A stretch of 64,000 nucleotides of DNA from an uncultured Pelagibacteraceae bacterium (GTDB lineage: Bacteria > Pseudomonadota > Alphaproteobacteria > Pelagibacterales > Pelagibacteraceae). The DNA is taken from contig CACJHW010000002.1 in assembly GCA_902593285.1 (NCBI GenBank), forward strand, positions 1 to 64,000, in the 5' to 3' direction. Below, piece after piece: positions 52,117 through 61,195 of the stretch (within the stretch, counting starts at the first letter, position 1; the number at the start of each line of letters is the position of its first letter). The notes beneath the pieces were generated by a model. That model was not told where the DNA came from. It saw only the letters and a program-made list of their open reading frames with translations, and made no database searches. The translations under genes and the position numbers were made by a program.

Positions 52117-52696
52117 TTATTTATTTATTTTAATAATTTTTATATCAGGTTGTTCGTCTGTTCCAAAAAATACAGCAGATGGTTGTTCAATATTTAATGA
52201 AAGATACATGTGGTATAAACATGCAAAAAAAGCTGAGAAAAAATGGGGAACCCCAGTCTATTTACAGCTTGCAATTATAAAAATGGAATCCAGTTTTGAC
52301 TGGTTAGCAAAACCTCCTAGACAGAAATTATTTAAAGTAGTGCCTTATAAGAGACCATCAAGTTCTTTTGGGTATTCACAGGCTGTAAAAGGAACGTGGA
52401 AACAATATAAACAAGAAACTGGGAATAAGCTTGCTGCTAGGACAAGATTTAAAGACAGTGTAGATTTTATTGGTTGGTATACTAATAAAACTGAAAAAAT
52501 TTTAAAAGTTTCAAAAAAAGACGCTTTCAAGCAGTATATTGCATATCATGAAGGCTGGGGTAACTATAAAAATTATAAAAAAAATAAAAAAGTAATAAAT
52601 CTAGCCAAAAGAGTGGAGAAACAATCAAATATTTATAAGCAACAATTATCAGAATGTAAAAATTCTTTATCAACTTCAAAATATATTATTTTTTAA
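52097..52696 (+). CDS. SLT-like lytic transglycosylase lipoprotein
   Basis: This 199-residue predicted lipoprotein has a short hydrophobic signal ending in the lipobox ISGC at about residues 16-19, so it is probably anchored in the outer membrane. The mature part resembles the SLT transglycosylase domain. A likely catalytic glutamate lies in LAIIKMESSFD, followed by SSSFGYSQAVKGTWKQY and AYHEGWGNY, which mirror the usual ESG...GLMQ...NY pattern loosely. Function as a murein lyase is inferred. It ends four bases into the convergent RND pump gene. Confidence 0.7.
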   Translation: MKILKVNYLFILIIFISGCSSVPKNTADGCSIFNERYMWYKHAKKAEKKWGTPVYLQLAIIKMESSFDWLAKPPRQKLFKVVPYKRPSSSFGYSQAVKGTWKQYKQETGNKLAARTRFKDSVDFIGWYTNKTEKILKVSKKDAFKQYIAYHEGWGNYKNYKKNKKVINLAKRVEKQSNIYKQQLSECKNSLSTSKYIIF

Positions 52697-55600
52697 TTTA
52701 GCTGTTTTTTTAATTCAATATCAACTGCATCAATTCGCTTGGTATTTTTTGCAAGAGCTAAATACATTGTTGGAGTTACATATAAAGTAAAGAAGGTTGA
52801 AATAATCATTCCTCCTAAAATTGTAGAACCCACAGCTAATCTAGAGCCTTCACCAGCACCTGGGCCAATATTTCCAATAACCAATGGAAGCATTGCTATC
52901 ATTGTACTAAGTGAGGTCATTATGATTGGTCGAATTCTAAGTTGGCAAGCTTTAATTATAGCGTCCTGAATTTTAACACCGGTTGTTCTTATCTGGTTTG
53001 TGTAGTCTACAATCAAAATACTATTTTTTGTGGATATACCAATCAGTATTATTAAAGCGATTTGAGAGAAAATATTTACTGAACTATTTAAAAATAAAAT
53101 AAATACTAATCCACCAAATACAGCTAGTGGAACTGTTAAAATAATAATAAATGGATGAACAAAAGAGTTAAATGTTGCTGCCATTACTAAATAGGCAGTT
53201 AACAAAGCAAGAGCAAAAATTAAGTATATTTCATTTGTTGTTTCTTTTAACTCTTCAGATTTTCCTTTCCAAGTGATTTGATTTTGAGGAGCAACTCTAA
53301 TCACGACATCTTCCAGGTATTTTATAGCCTCTGTTAGAGTATAATCTTCTGCAAGCGCAGCAGAAATTGTAACTGCTCTTTGACGATTGTATCTTGGAAG
53401 CGCTTCAGCAGTGCCTTTCTCTTTAAACTCAACTAAACTTGCAACAGATACAAGTTTACCAGTTGTTTCAGATCTAACAAAAATTTTTGACAACCCATCT
53501 TTATCTCTTCTGTCTGCTAAATATTGTTGTAAAATAATTGGGTATTCTCTTCCTTCTTTACTAAAAGTTGTTACTCTTTTTCCTCCATAAAGAGTTTCTA
53601 GAGTTCTACCTATATTTTCAGTAGAAACTCCTAAATCATTTGCTCTGTTTTTATTAGTGATTAATTTAACCTCAGGTTTATTTTTTGTATAATCACTTTC
53701 AATTCTAGACATATTTCTATTTTTTCTTAATTCTCTTAAGACACTATTTTGAATTTCTTCTAATTCTTCGTAGCTAGATCCATATATCACCATTTGAACA
53801 GGCTTATTGTAACTAGATACTCTTATTGATTGTGGAGAAATTGGAAAAGCAAAAGTTTCAGGCACAGAAACCACTTGTCCAATTGCTTCTCTTAATATTG
53901 TTTGACTACCTTTTTCTCTATTTTTCCATTCATCAAGTAATGCAATAATTATAAAACTGTTATAAGAAGTTGCAGATCTTCCGAAACCAGGAACTCTCAT
54001 GATTAGTCTTGCATATGGACTGTCTTCTGCCTGCAATAATCTCAATATTCTTCCTTCAATTATTTGCGCTTTTTCTTGGGTATATTCAAATGAACTTCCT
54101 TCATCAGTTGACCCAATAATTAAATAAGCACCCCTATCTTCAATTGGTATCAATTCTTTTTTGGAAAAACTAAACAAATAAGCTGAAGCAGCTATAATTA
54201 AAATTATAAATATTGAAATAGTTTTTTGTTTATTCACCCAATATTTAAGAGAGTTCACATAAAATCCTGTAAAAGATTTAAATCCATTATTGAATTTTTT
54301 TACGAAGAAATTAATTTTTTCTTTTTTGTTTAAAAATTTACTTCCTAGCATTGGAGACAATGTTAATGCCACAAAAGAAGATACAACAATTGAAAAAGAT
54401 AAGGCTATTGCTGTTTCTTTAAACAAAGTTCCTGATATTCCTTTAATAAAAATTAAAGGTAAAAATACTGCTACAAGAATTAAAGTCGTTGCAATAATTG
54501 CAAATGTAATTTGTTTGGAACCTTTGTAAGCAGCCACTAAAGGTGTCTCTCCATTTTCAATTCTTGTATAGATCGCATCAGTCATGATTACCGAGTCATC
54601 AGTGATTATACCAATTGCTAGAATAAAACTTAGTAATACAAAAATATTAATTGATAGATCAAATATATATAACCCAAGAAATGATCCAATAAGACTAACT
54701 GGTAAAGCAACCGCCGGAACTATTACAGCTTTTAGGTTACCTAAAAATAGATAAATAATTAAAACAACTAGTACGAATGCAATTACTAAACTCTTATATA
54801 CTTCTTCAATTGCTGCACCAATGTAGGTCGCTCTGTTAAATGCTATCTCTAACTTTAATCCATCAGGTAAGGATTTGTTAAGTTCTTCAATTTTAGTTTT
54901 TATTTGTTTAGAAAGCTCTACCGTTGATGCACCACTTTTTGCATAAATTCCAATTCCTACAGTTTTTAAATTTACTGCATTTTTTCTTTGTGCTTTAAAT
55001 AAAGTTTTTTCTGAAACAGGTCCAAACTCTATGTTTGCCACATCAGATAAAATAATAACTTTTTCTTTATTTTTCTTAAGTGGCAGTTGTTTAATAGTAT
55101 CAATATTAGAATAGGATTTATCAATGTTTAAAGTTAAGTCTTTGTTATTAGCTTCCAAGGTTCCAGCTGGAAGATTTATATTCTCATTTCTAAGAGCTCT
55201 TTCAACTTCTTGAATTGTAAGATCGTTTGCAGCTAATTTTATTGGATCTATCCAAACTCTAACACTAAGCTCTCTTAATCCACCAACTAAAATTCGACCT
55301 ACGTTTGGTACGCTTGAAAATGCATCTATTAAATATCTTTCAGCATAATCACCAAGATCTAGATCATTCCAGGTTGGGGATGATAAAGCTACCCACATTG
55401 TAGTTGTAAAACCTGCTGCCTGTTTTAAAATTTGTGGAGGGTTTGACTCACTTGGTAAATTATCTACAACTCTTGCAACTCTTTCCCTAATATCATTAGC
55501 TGCATCATCTAAATCAATGTCTGTGTTGAATTGAATATTAATCCTACTTCTTCCATTGAGAGAACTTGAGTCAATATTTTTGATACCTTCAGCGCCTCCA

Positions 55601-55815
55601 ATTACATCCTCTAATTTTTGAGTTATTTCTTCATCAACGATTTCAGCAGAGGCAGATTTATAATCGGTTTGAACTTGAACTACAGGAGGCTGTATACCAT
55701 CAGGAAGTTCTCTTACTGGCAATTCTAAAAAGACAAAAATACCAAAAATTATCAATATCAAAGACATAACCCAAGCTACCACAGGTCGTTTAATGCTAAC
55801 TTCAGTTATATACAT
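52693..55815 (-). CDS. RND efflux transporter, HAE1-type inner membrane pump
   Basis: This 1040-residue RND transporter is of usual length, with 12 expected transmembrane helices and two large periplasmic loops. It starts MYITEVSIKRPVVAWVMSLI, typical of the family. The proton-relay aspartates are in the TM4 segment IGIITDDSVIMTDAIYTRIENGE, and a second family segment in TM10 reads IGISTKNSILIVDYTNQ. It pairs with the fusion protein gene upstream (four-base gap). No TolC-like outer membrane factor is adjacent. Substrates are unknown. Confidence 0.93.
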   Translation of the reverse strand: MYITEVSIKRPVVAWVMSLILIIFGIFVFLELPVRELPDGIQPPVVQVQTDYKSASAEIVDEEITQKLEDVIGGAEGIKNIDSSSLNGRSRINIQFNTDIDLDDAANDIRERVARVVDNLPSESNPPQILKQAAGFTTTMWVALSSPTWNDLDLGDYAERYLIDAFSSVPNVGRILVGGLRELSVRVWIDPIKLAANDLTIQEVERALRNENINLPAGTLEANNKDLTLNIDKSYSNIDTIKQLPLKKNKEKVIILSDVANIEFGPVSEKTLFKAQRKNAVNLKTVGIGIYAKSGASTVELSKQIKTKIEELNKSLPDGLKLEIAFNRATYIGAAIEEVYKSLVIAFVLVVLIIYLFLGNLKAVIVPAVALPVSLIGSFLGLYIFDLSINIFVLLSFILAIGIITDDSVIMTDAIYTRIENGETPLVAAYKGSKQITFAIIATTLILVAVFLPLIFIKGISGTLFKETAIALSFSIVVSSFVALTLSPMLGSKFLNKKEKINFFVKKFNNGFKSFTGFYVNSLKYWVNKQKTISIFIILIIAASAYLFSFSKKELIPIEDRGAYLIIGSTDEGSSFEYTQEKAQIIEGRILRLLQAEDSPYARLIMRVPGFGRSATSYNSFIIIALLDEWKNREKGSQTILREAIGQVVSVPETFAFPISPQSIRVSSYNKPVQMVIYGSSYEELEEIQNSVLRELRKNRNMSRIESDYTKNKPEVKLITNKNRANDLGVSTENIGRTLETLYGGKRVTTFSKEGREYPIILQQYLADRRDKDGLSKIFVRSETTGKLVSVASLVEFKEKGTAEALPRYNRQRAVTISAALAEDYTLTEAIKYLEDVVIRVAPQNQITWKGKSEELKETTNEIYLIFALALLTAYLVMAATFNSFVHPFIIILTVPLAVFGGLVFILFLNSSVNIFSQIALIILIGISTKNSILIVDYTNQIRTTGVKIQDAIIKACQLRIRPIIMTSLSTMIAMLPLVIGNIGPGAGEGSRLAVGSTILGGMIISTFFTLYVTPTMYLALAKNTKRIDAVDIELKKQLN

Positions 55816-55819
55816 TTAA

Positions 55820-56815
55820 TTATTTTTTCTCTTTATCTGATTTTTTAAAAATATTTTTCAACCAATCAAATCTACCTTTTTTTTCTTCAGCTTTTTTTGA
55901 TTTATTTTTTTTACCCCAGCTAGAATTTCCTTGTTTTTTTTTAGCACCTTTCTCTATAGGTCTGATTGTTAAATTTGGTCTTACTTTTTTTGTTCCTTCT
56001 GCAACAATTTTATCTCCATTATTTAATCCATCTAATATTTCTACAAAACCTAAGTATCTATCACCAATGGTTACTTTTGTTTTCATTACTTTATTTTTTT
56101 CACCTACTTTATAAATAAACACATTTTCACCTTCGACAATTGTACTAGTGTCAGGAGCACTTAAGCCATTTCTTACATCATATTTAATTGAAATTTCTAA
56201 AAATGAGCCAGGTAATATTTCACCTGATGAATTATCCATCTTAATTCTTGTTGCTAAAGCTCTTGTGTCTTCACTTATCCTGCTAGCAAAAGAGTCTACT
56301 TCACCTTTATAAATTTTGTTTTTATATCCAGAAAATTTAATATCAACTGGCAGTCCAACCTTAATAAATGGTACAAAAATTTCAGGTATGTCTACATCAC
56401 AATATATTGAGCTAGTATCTTCAAGATTAATTAATATTGAAGATTTTGAAACCTCTATATCTTCTGAAAATTCTCTTTTTCCAATAACACCGTCAAATTG
56501 AGCAATTACTTTTCGATTTTTAAGCTCAGCAATTACGTCACCCTTTTTAACTTTTTGATTAAATTTTATAGGTTTTAATATTTCATATTTTTCAATTTTA
56601 AATGATTGTGTTTGAATTGGAGTTGCAGTCCCATAGGTACTAACAATATTTTCAAAAACTCTTTCTTGAGTAGTAGTTATTATTATTCCAGGAGGCGGTC
56701 TTTTACTAAATTTTTTTTTAAAATGATTTCCTATCATTGTTCTTCCAATGATCACTGTTGCAATGATTAAGAAAAATATTATTACTATACTTGTTATTTT
56801 TGTAGATGTTTTCAT
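55820..56815 (-). CDS. RND efflux membrane fusion protein
   Basis: This is the periplasmic adaptor partner of the RND pump, 331 residues. One N-terminal membrane anchor (about 9-30) is followed by a split lipoyl/barrel-sandwich domain (KPIKFNQKVKKGDVIAELKNRKVIAQFDGVIGKREF). A beta-barrel comes next (FVPFIKVGLPVDIKFSGYKNKIYKGEVDSFASRIS), then a membrane-proximal domain. The C-terminus is a long Lys/Glu-rich tail (about 290-331) that looks disordered and is not typical of the family. It is co-transcribed with the pump. Confidence 0.92.
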   Translation of the reverse strand: MKTSTKITSIVIIFFLIIATVIIGRTMIGNHFKKKFSKRPPPGIIITTTQERVFENIVSTYGTATPIQTQSFKIEKYEILKPIKFNQKVKKGDVIAELKNRKVIAQFDGVIGKREFSEDIEVSKSSILINLEDTSSIYCDVDIPEIFVPFIKVGLPVDIKFSGYKNKIYKGEVDSFASRISEDTRALATRIKMDNSSGEILPGSFLEISIKYDVRNGLSAPDTSTIVEGENVFIYKVGEKNKVMKTKVTIGDRYLGFVEILDGLNNGDKIVAEGTKKVRPNLTIRPIEKGAKKKQGNSSWGKKNKSKKAEEKKGRFDWLKNIFKKSDKEKK

Positions 56816-56818
56816 AAG

Positions 56819-57631
56819 TTAATTTTTACCGTATTCAGCCCAAGAGCCATCGTAAATTGTCGGCTTATATTTAGCATTTATTAAAGAATAAGCTAGTGCC
56901 AATACACTTGCAGTCACTCCAGAACCACATGAAAATACTAGATTTTTATCATGGTCAAATTTAAAGGACTTAAATTTTTCCATTATTTTATCTTTACTAA
57001 CGAAAGAATGGTCTTCGTTTACTAATTCAGAAAAGGGTAGGCAAAAAGAATTTTTTATTGAACCACTTCTAAGACCTTTTCTTGGTTCAGCAACTTTGCC
57101 TTCAAATCTTTCTCTACTTCTTGCATCAACAACATTAAATTTACCTGTATCAATATTTTCATCTATTTGTTTTTTATTTTTAACAAGTTCTTTATTTTCT
57201 TTACATTTATACTTTGATGTTTGAGTGATCACTTTTTTGTTATCTGTAGATTTATTTTCTTTTTTCCATTTTTTTAATCCACCATCTAGAACATGAACTA
57301 GCTTAGCGTCATGTCCATAATAAATTAAATTATACCAACATCTACAAGAACTAATAACATCAGAGTTATCGTAAACTACTATTCGATCATTATTTTCTAT
57401 ACCCATATTGCTCATTATTTTTTCCCAAGATTTAGTATCGGTAAGCATATGTGGTAAATCAGTATCTAATTTGGAATTTTTATCTAAATCAAAAAAAATA
57501 GCATTTGGAATATGTTCCTCTTCATATTCCCTAAAACCGTTTCTTTGAGTTTGAGGCATATGCCATGAGCAATCAATAATTTTTACTTTATCAATATTAT
57601 TTTCTAACCAACTTGTATCAACTAAAGACAT
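56819..57631 (-). CDS. sseA: 3-mercaptopyruvate/thiosulfate sulfurtransferase
   Basis: This two-domain rhodanese protein of 270 residues transfers sulfane sulfur to acceptors such as cyanide or thiols. The C-terminal active-site loop is CGSGVT with Cys235; this CG[ST]GVT form marks 3-mercaptopyruvate sulfurtransferase rather than thiosulfate-specific rhodanese (CRxGxT). The N-terminal domain starts VDTSWLENNIDKVKIIDCSW and lacks an active cysteine loop, as usual. msrA follows one base later, so both may act in sulfur repair or redox metabolism. Confidence 0.92.
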   Translation of the reverse strand: MSLVDTSWLENNIDKVKIIDCSWHMPQTQRNGFREYEEEHIPNAIFFDLDKNSKLDTDLPHMLTDTKSWEKIMSNMGIENNDRIVVYDNSDVISSCRCWYNLIYYGHDAKLVHVLDGGLKKWKKENKSTDNKKVITQTSKYKCKENKELVKNKKQIDENIDTGKFNVVDARSRERFEGKVAEPRKGLRSGSIKNSFCLPFSELVNEDHSFVSKDKIMEKFKSFKFDHDKNLVFSCGSGVTASVLALAYSLINAKYKPTIYDGSWAEYGKN

Positions 57632-57632
57632 T

Positions 57633-58076
57633 TTATCTTTTTTCTAAATATCTTTGATGATACTCTTCAGCTGGGCAATAATTTTTAACTAAAGAAGTTT
57701 TTGTTACTACTTTTCCTGATAATTTGATGTTTTCTTTTTCTATTATTTTTTCAGCAGTAATTTTTTGCTGATCATTTAAATAAAATATTTCACTTCTATA
57801 TTGGGTTCCAAAATCTGGTCCTTGAGAATTTAGAGTTGTTGGATCATGAATTTCAAAAAAATATTCAAGAATTTTCTCGTAAGATATTACTTTAGGATCA
57901 AAATCTAATTTTACTACTTCTGCATGATTTGTTGTGCCTGTGCATACTTCTTTGTAATTGGTTTCAGCATTATGACCTCCACAATAACCTACTTCTGTTT
58001 TTATAATTCCATCAAGTTTACTAAACTTAATTTCTGGTCCCCAAAAACATCCTAATCCTAAAATTGCTATTTCCAT
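57633..58076 (-). CDS. msrA: Peptide methionine-S-sulfoxide reductase
   Basis: MsrA repairs oxidised methionine using thioredoxin. The 147-residue protein has the active-site motif GCFWG with Cys10, followed by VGYCGGHNAETNYKEVCTGTTNHAEVVKLDFDP. The C-terminus is PAEEYHQRYLEK. It is somewhat shorter than E. coli MsrA (about 212) but matches the minimal family core. It lies one base after the sulfurtransferase gene, and divergently from a DMT permease. Confidence 0.95.
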   Translation of the reverse strand: MEIAILGLGCFWGPEIKFSKLDGIIKTEVGYCGGHNAETNYKEVCTGTTNHAEVVKLDFDPKVISYEKILEYFFEIHDPTTLNSQGPDFGTQYRSEIFYLNDQQKITAEKIIEKENIKLSGKVVTKTSLVKNYCPAEEYHQRYLEKR

Positions 58077-58110
58077 TGATAATTAACTTAATTAATTTAA
58101 AGTTAATCAT

Positions 58111-58992
58111 ATGCTATCAAAAAATCAATTAGGCTTTTTTTACATGTTCATATCAGTATGTGCATTTTCGCTTATGGATGTGATTGTTAAATGGTCTGAG
58201 GATTATCCCGTTGGACAAGTTTTGTTTTTTAGAGGATTTTGTGGAATAATTCCTATTTTATTTCTTATTCCTAAAGATAGATATTTAGATTTTTATAAAA
58301 CAACTAGGCCATTTCTTCATTTTAAAAGATGTTTAGCAGGATTGATTGCGTTGGTATCTATATTTATCGCTTTAAGAAATTTACCTTTGGCAACAGTTGT
58401 TAGTATAACTTTTGCAGCACCAATATTCACAACTATATTTTCAATTTTTTTGTTAAATGAAAAAGTTGGTTTATATAGGTGGTTAGCGGTTTTAGTTGGT
58501 TTCGTTGGTATAATTATTATATCGGAACCTGGGTTTAGCTCACTTAACTTATATTATATTTATCCAATAATATTTTGTTTAGGATTATCATATGTTGCAA
58601 TAGCTATAAGAAAATTGTCTTCAACAGAACCAGTATGGTTAATTAGTTTCTTTTTTTCATTTTCTATAATGCTTTTAAGTTTTTTATCTTTTTATCAAAA
58701 CTGGATTCTTCCAAGTTTAATTGATTTATTTTTGTTATCTTTGATTGGTATATTGGGTGGTCTTGCAAATTTATGGTTATCCCAATCTTATAAATTATCA
58801 GAAGTAAGTTTAGTAACACCTCTGAAATATCTAGCACTAGTATTTGCAATAATTTTTGGTTATTTTATTTGGGATGAAGTACCATCATTTAAAACATTGT
58901 TAGGTGCTGGATTAGTAATTTTATCCTCATTTATTATTTTTAGACGTGAGCTGGTATTAAAAAAACGTTTATCGGTATCTAGACATGAGTAA
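58111..58992 (+). CDS. EamA-family (DMT) metabolite permease
   Basis: This 293-residue protein has about ten hydrophobic helices arranged as two EamA repeats: FISVCAFSLMDVIVKWSEDYPVGQVLFFRGFCG in the first, and SEVSLVTPLKYLALVFAIIFGYFIWDEVPS in the second. Members export or import amino acids, nucleotides or other small metabolites; the substrate cannot be read from sequence. Its end overlaps the DNA glycosylase start by eight bases. Confidence 0.88.
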   Translation: MLSKNQLGFFYMFISVCAFSLMDVIVKWSEDYPVGQVLFFRGFCGIIPILFLIPKDRYLDFYKTTRPFLHFKRCLAGLIALVSIFIALRNLPLATVVSITFAAPIFTTIFSIFLLNEKVGLYRWLAVLVGFVGIIIISEPGFSSLNLYYIYPIIFCLGLSYVAIAIRKLSSTEPVWLISFFFSFSIMLLSFLSFYQNWILPSLIDLFLLSLIGILGGLANLWLSQSYKLSEVSLVTPLKYLALVFAIIFGYFIWDEVPSFKTLLGAGLVILSSFIIFRRELVLKKRLSVSRHE

Positions 58993-59620
58993 AGCCCCAT
59001 CATATTGGATCAAAGCAAAAAAATATTTATCTAAAAAAGATAAGGTAATGTCATCATTAATTAAAAAATACAAATCTCCTTCAGAGACAGTGCTTACCTC
59101 AAGAAGAGATGTTTTTTTTTCACTTTGTAAAAGTATAATTGGACAACAAATTAGTGTTGCAGCTGCAAATTCAGTTTTTTTAAAATTTAAGAAAAAATGT
59201 AAAAATAAAATTAATGCAAAAACAGTTAATAAGTTATCTTCATCTCAGCTAAAAAGTTGTGGCTTAAGCAGGCAGAAAGTAAAAGGAATTAAAAGTTTAG
59301 CTAAAAAAGTACTGAACAAAGAATTTAATCCAAAAATTATTTCAAAATTGTCTGATGAAGAAGCGATTATTTATCTCTCTCAGTTAAGACAAATAGGAAG
59401 ATGGTCAGCAGAAATGATCTTATTGTTTACATATAATCGTCCTAATATTTGGCCAATTCAGGATATTGGCTTGTTAAGAGCTATTTCAAAAAATTTTAAT
59501 AAAAAATACTTACCACCAGAAAGTTATATAACATATTTAAACAAAAAGTTTTCACCTTACTGTTCTGTCGCCACTTGGTATTTATGGAGAAGTATAGATC
59601 CCGAACCTATTCAATATTAA
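58985..59620 (+). CDS. DNA-3-methyladenine glycosylase II-like (HhH-GPD)
   Basis: This base-excision repair glycosylase has 211 residues. The HhH-GPD domain includes CKSIIGQQISVAAANSVFLKF, the hairpin-helix-hairpin LRQIGRWSAEMILLF and the catalytic aspartate in IWPIQDIGLLRAI. It lacks a C-terminal iron-sulfur cluster, which fits the AlkA/MAG group that removes alkylated purines rather than Nth/MutY. A nine-base T run (59112-59120) falls inside the gene with the frame intact. It overlaps the permease gene by eight bases. Confidence 0.88.
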   Translation: MSKAPSYWIKAKKYLSKKDKVMSSLIKKYKSPSETVLTSRRDVFFSLCKSIIGQQISVAAANSVFLKFKKKCKNKINAKTVNKLSSSQLKSCGLSRQKVKGIKSLAKKVLNKEFNPKIISKLSDEEAIIYLSQLRQIGRWSAEMILLFTYNRPNIWPIQDIGLLRAISKNFNKKYLPPESYITYLNKKFSPYCSVATWYLWRSIDPEPIQY

Positions 59621-59632
59621 ATCTTTATTATC

Positions 59633-59920
59633 TTACATTCCCTCAAAAATTATATGTTCTCTTGTAACATTGTTTTCTAGATGTTTCCTAGCCTCAACAT
59701 ACTCTTCAGAATTGTAACAATTTTTTGCAGCTTCTATATCTGGAAATTCTGCAAGAGCCACTCTGACCATTTCCCTACCATCTAAAGTTATATTATTTGC
59801 ACTTCTTGCCAATATTCTTCCAGAATATTTTTCAACCGCTTCTTTTGCTTTAACAGCATATTTTTTAAGTCTTTCGTCATCCTTTATTTCAGTGTAATTT
59901 GCAACCCAATAAGCTTTCAT
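59633..59920 (-). CDS. DUF1330 small protein
   Basis: This 95-residue protein is of the DUF1330 family, a ferredoxin-like alpha/beta-barrel fold. Recognisable segments are AYWVANYTEIKDDERLKKYAVKA near the start and ALAEFPDIEAAKNCYNSEEYVEARKHL towards the end. No function is established for the family. It is transcribed alone on the minus strand, between the glycosylase gene and the cytochrome c gene, with AGGAG upstream of its ATG. Confidence 0.82.
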   Translation of the reverse strand: MKAYWVANYTEIKDDERLKKYAVKAKEAVEKYSGRILARSANNITLDGREMVRVALAEFPDIEAAKNCYNSEEYVEARKHLENNVTREHIIFEGM

Positions 59921-59963
59921 AATTCTCCTTTTTAAATTTTTTTAATTATGATACCAAATTTAA

Positions 59964-60287
59964 GTGAAAAAATTATTTTTAAATTTCTGTTGCAACTTGT
60001 TTTTTTTAATATTTGTATCAATTATACAAGCTAATGCTGATGAATTATTTAGTAAGGGAAAAGAAGTTTTTCTAGGAGCTGGAAATTGTGCAGCGTGCCA
60101 TATGCTCTCGGATGCTGGATCAAACTCAATGGTTGGTCCAAATTTAAATGAAATCAGACCTGATATTCAAAGAATTATAATGGCAGTTAGAAACGGTATA
60201 GGAGTAATGCCTGCGATGGAGGGTATACTAACTGATGATGAAATAGAAGCAGTTGCTCATTATACTTCTATAGCTGCGGAACAATAA
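59964..60287 (+). CDS. Small periplasmic class I cytochrome c
   Basis: This 107-residue monohaem cytochrome starts at GTG. A signal peptide (about 1-26, ending near ANA) precedes the mature domain. Haem attachment is at Cys42/Cys45/His46 in CAACH, and Met82 or Met85 in NGIGVMPAMEG is the likely sixth ligand. TDDEIEAVAHYT is the conserved C-terminal helix. No oxidase or dehydrogenase subunit sits immediately beside it. The nearest partners are the purine-catabolism genes, where a periplasmic electron acceptor could be relevant, but this is conjecture. Confidence 0.88.
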   Translation: MKKLFLNFCCNLFFLIFVSIIQANADELFSKGKEVFLGAGNCAACHMLSDAGSNSMVGPNLNEIRPDIQRIIMAVRNGIGVMPAMEGILTDDEIEAVAHYTSIAAEQ

Positions 60288-60295
60288 TAAAAATT

Positions 60296-61195
60296 TTAAC
60301 TATAATTTTTTATCCAATGTTTAGCTATGTCTACTCTTTTGCAGATCCAAATATCCTTAAATTTTGTAATGTAATTTAAAAATTTTTTAAGAGACTGTAT
60401 TCTACCAGGTCTTCCAATTAATCTACAATGTAAGCCAACCGACATCATCTTTGGTGAAGTTTTTCCTTCCTCATAAAGGGCATCGAAACTATCTTTTAAA
60501 TAATTATAAAATTGTTCACCCGAATTAAATCCTTGATTAGTTGCAAATCTCATATCATTGTTATCGAGTGTATAAGGAACCATGAGTTGTTTTTTACTAC
60601 CTTTTTTTATCCAATAAGGAAGATCATCGCTATATGTGTCGCTACAGTATAAAAAATCACCATTTTCGATTACTAAATCTAAAGTATTTGTGCTACACCT
60701 ACCAGTGTACCAACCAGCAGGTTGATAGCCAAAAATCTTTTTTATAGATTTGACTGCAAGTTTCATATCATTCTTTTCTTTTTTCTTTGATACATTTTGA
60801 TAATCAATCCATCTCCACCCATGACAAGCCACTTCATACTTTGCTTTTTTTATAGCAGAACAAACTTCTTTATTTCTCTCTAATGCCATACCAACTCCAA
60901 AAATAGTAAGTGGAATTTTTTTTTTGTTAAAGAGGTCGTGAATTCTCCAAAATCCTCTTCTTGATCCATATTCATAAATTGACTCCATATTTAAGTGTCG
61001 ACCTTTAATTGCTTTTGCTCCTATAATTTCTGATAAAAATACTTCTGAAGTTTTGTCACCGTGGAGAGTACAATTCTCTGCTCCTTCTTCATAATTTAGT
61101 ACAAATTGTAAAGCTAACTTTGCATTACCAGGCCACTTTACCTTAACTTGTTTGGAACCATATCCCACTAAATCTCTTGGATATTTTCTTTTCAT
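60296..61195 (-). CDS. puuE: Allantoinase PuuE (deacetylase-like)
   Basis: This is a polysaccharide-deacetylase-fold allantoinase, unrelated to the metal amidohydrolase type, opening allantoin to allantoate. The 299-residue protein begins with PRDLVGYGSKQVKVKWPGNAKLALQFVLNYEEGAENC, a hallmark of PuuE, and has CHGWRWIDYQ and GWYTGRCSTNT. It overlaps allA by four bases in a row of purine-catabolism genes, which supports the assignment. The gene contains a ten-base A run (60916-60925) with the reading frame intact. Confidence 0.93.
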   Translation of the reverse strand: MKRKYPRDLVGYGSKQVKVKWPGNAKLALQFVLNYEEGAENCTLHGDKTSEVFLSEIIGAKAIKGRHLNMESIYEYGSRRGFWRIHDLFNKKKIPLTIFGVGMALERNKEVCSAIKKAKYEVACHGWRWIDYQNVSKKKEKNDMKLAVKSIKKIFGYQPAGWYTGRCSTNTLDLVIENGDFLYCSDTYSDDLPYWIKKGSKKQLMVPYTLDNNDMRFATNQGFNSGEQFYNYLKDSFDALYEEGKTSPKMMSVGLHCRLIGRPGRIQSLKKFLNYITKFKDIWICKRVDIAKHWIKNYS

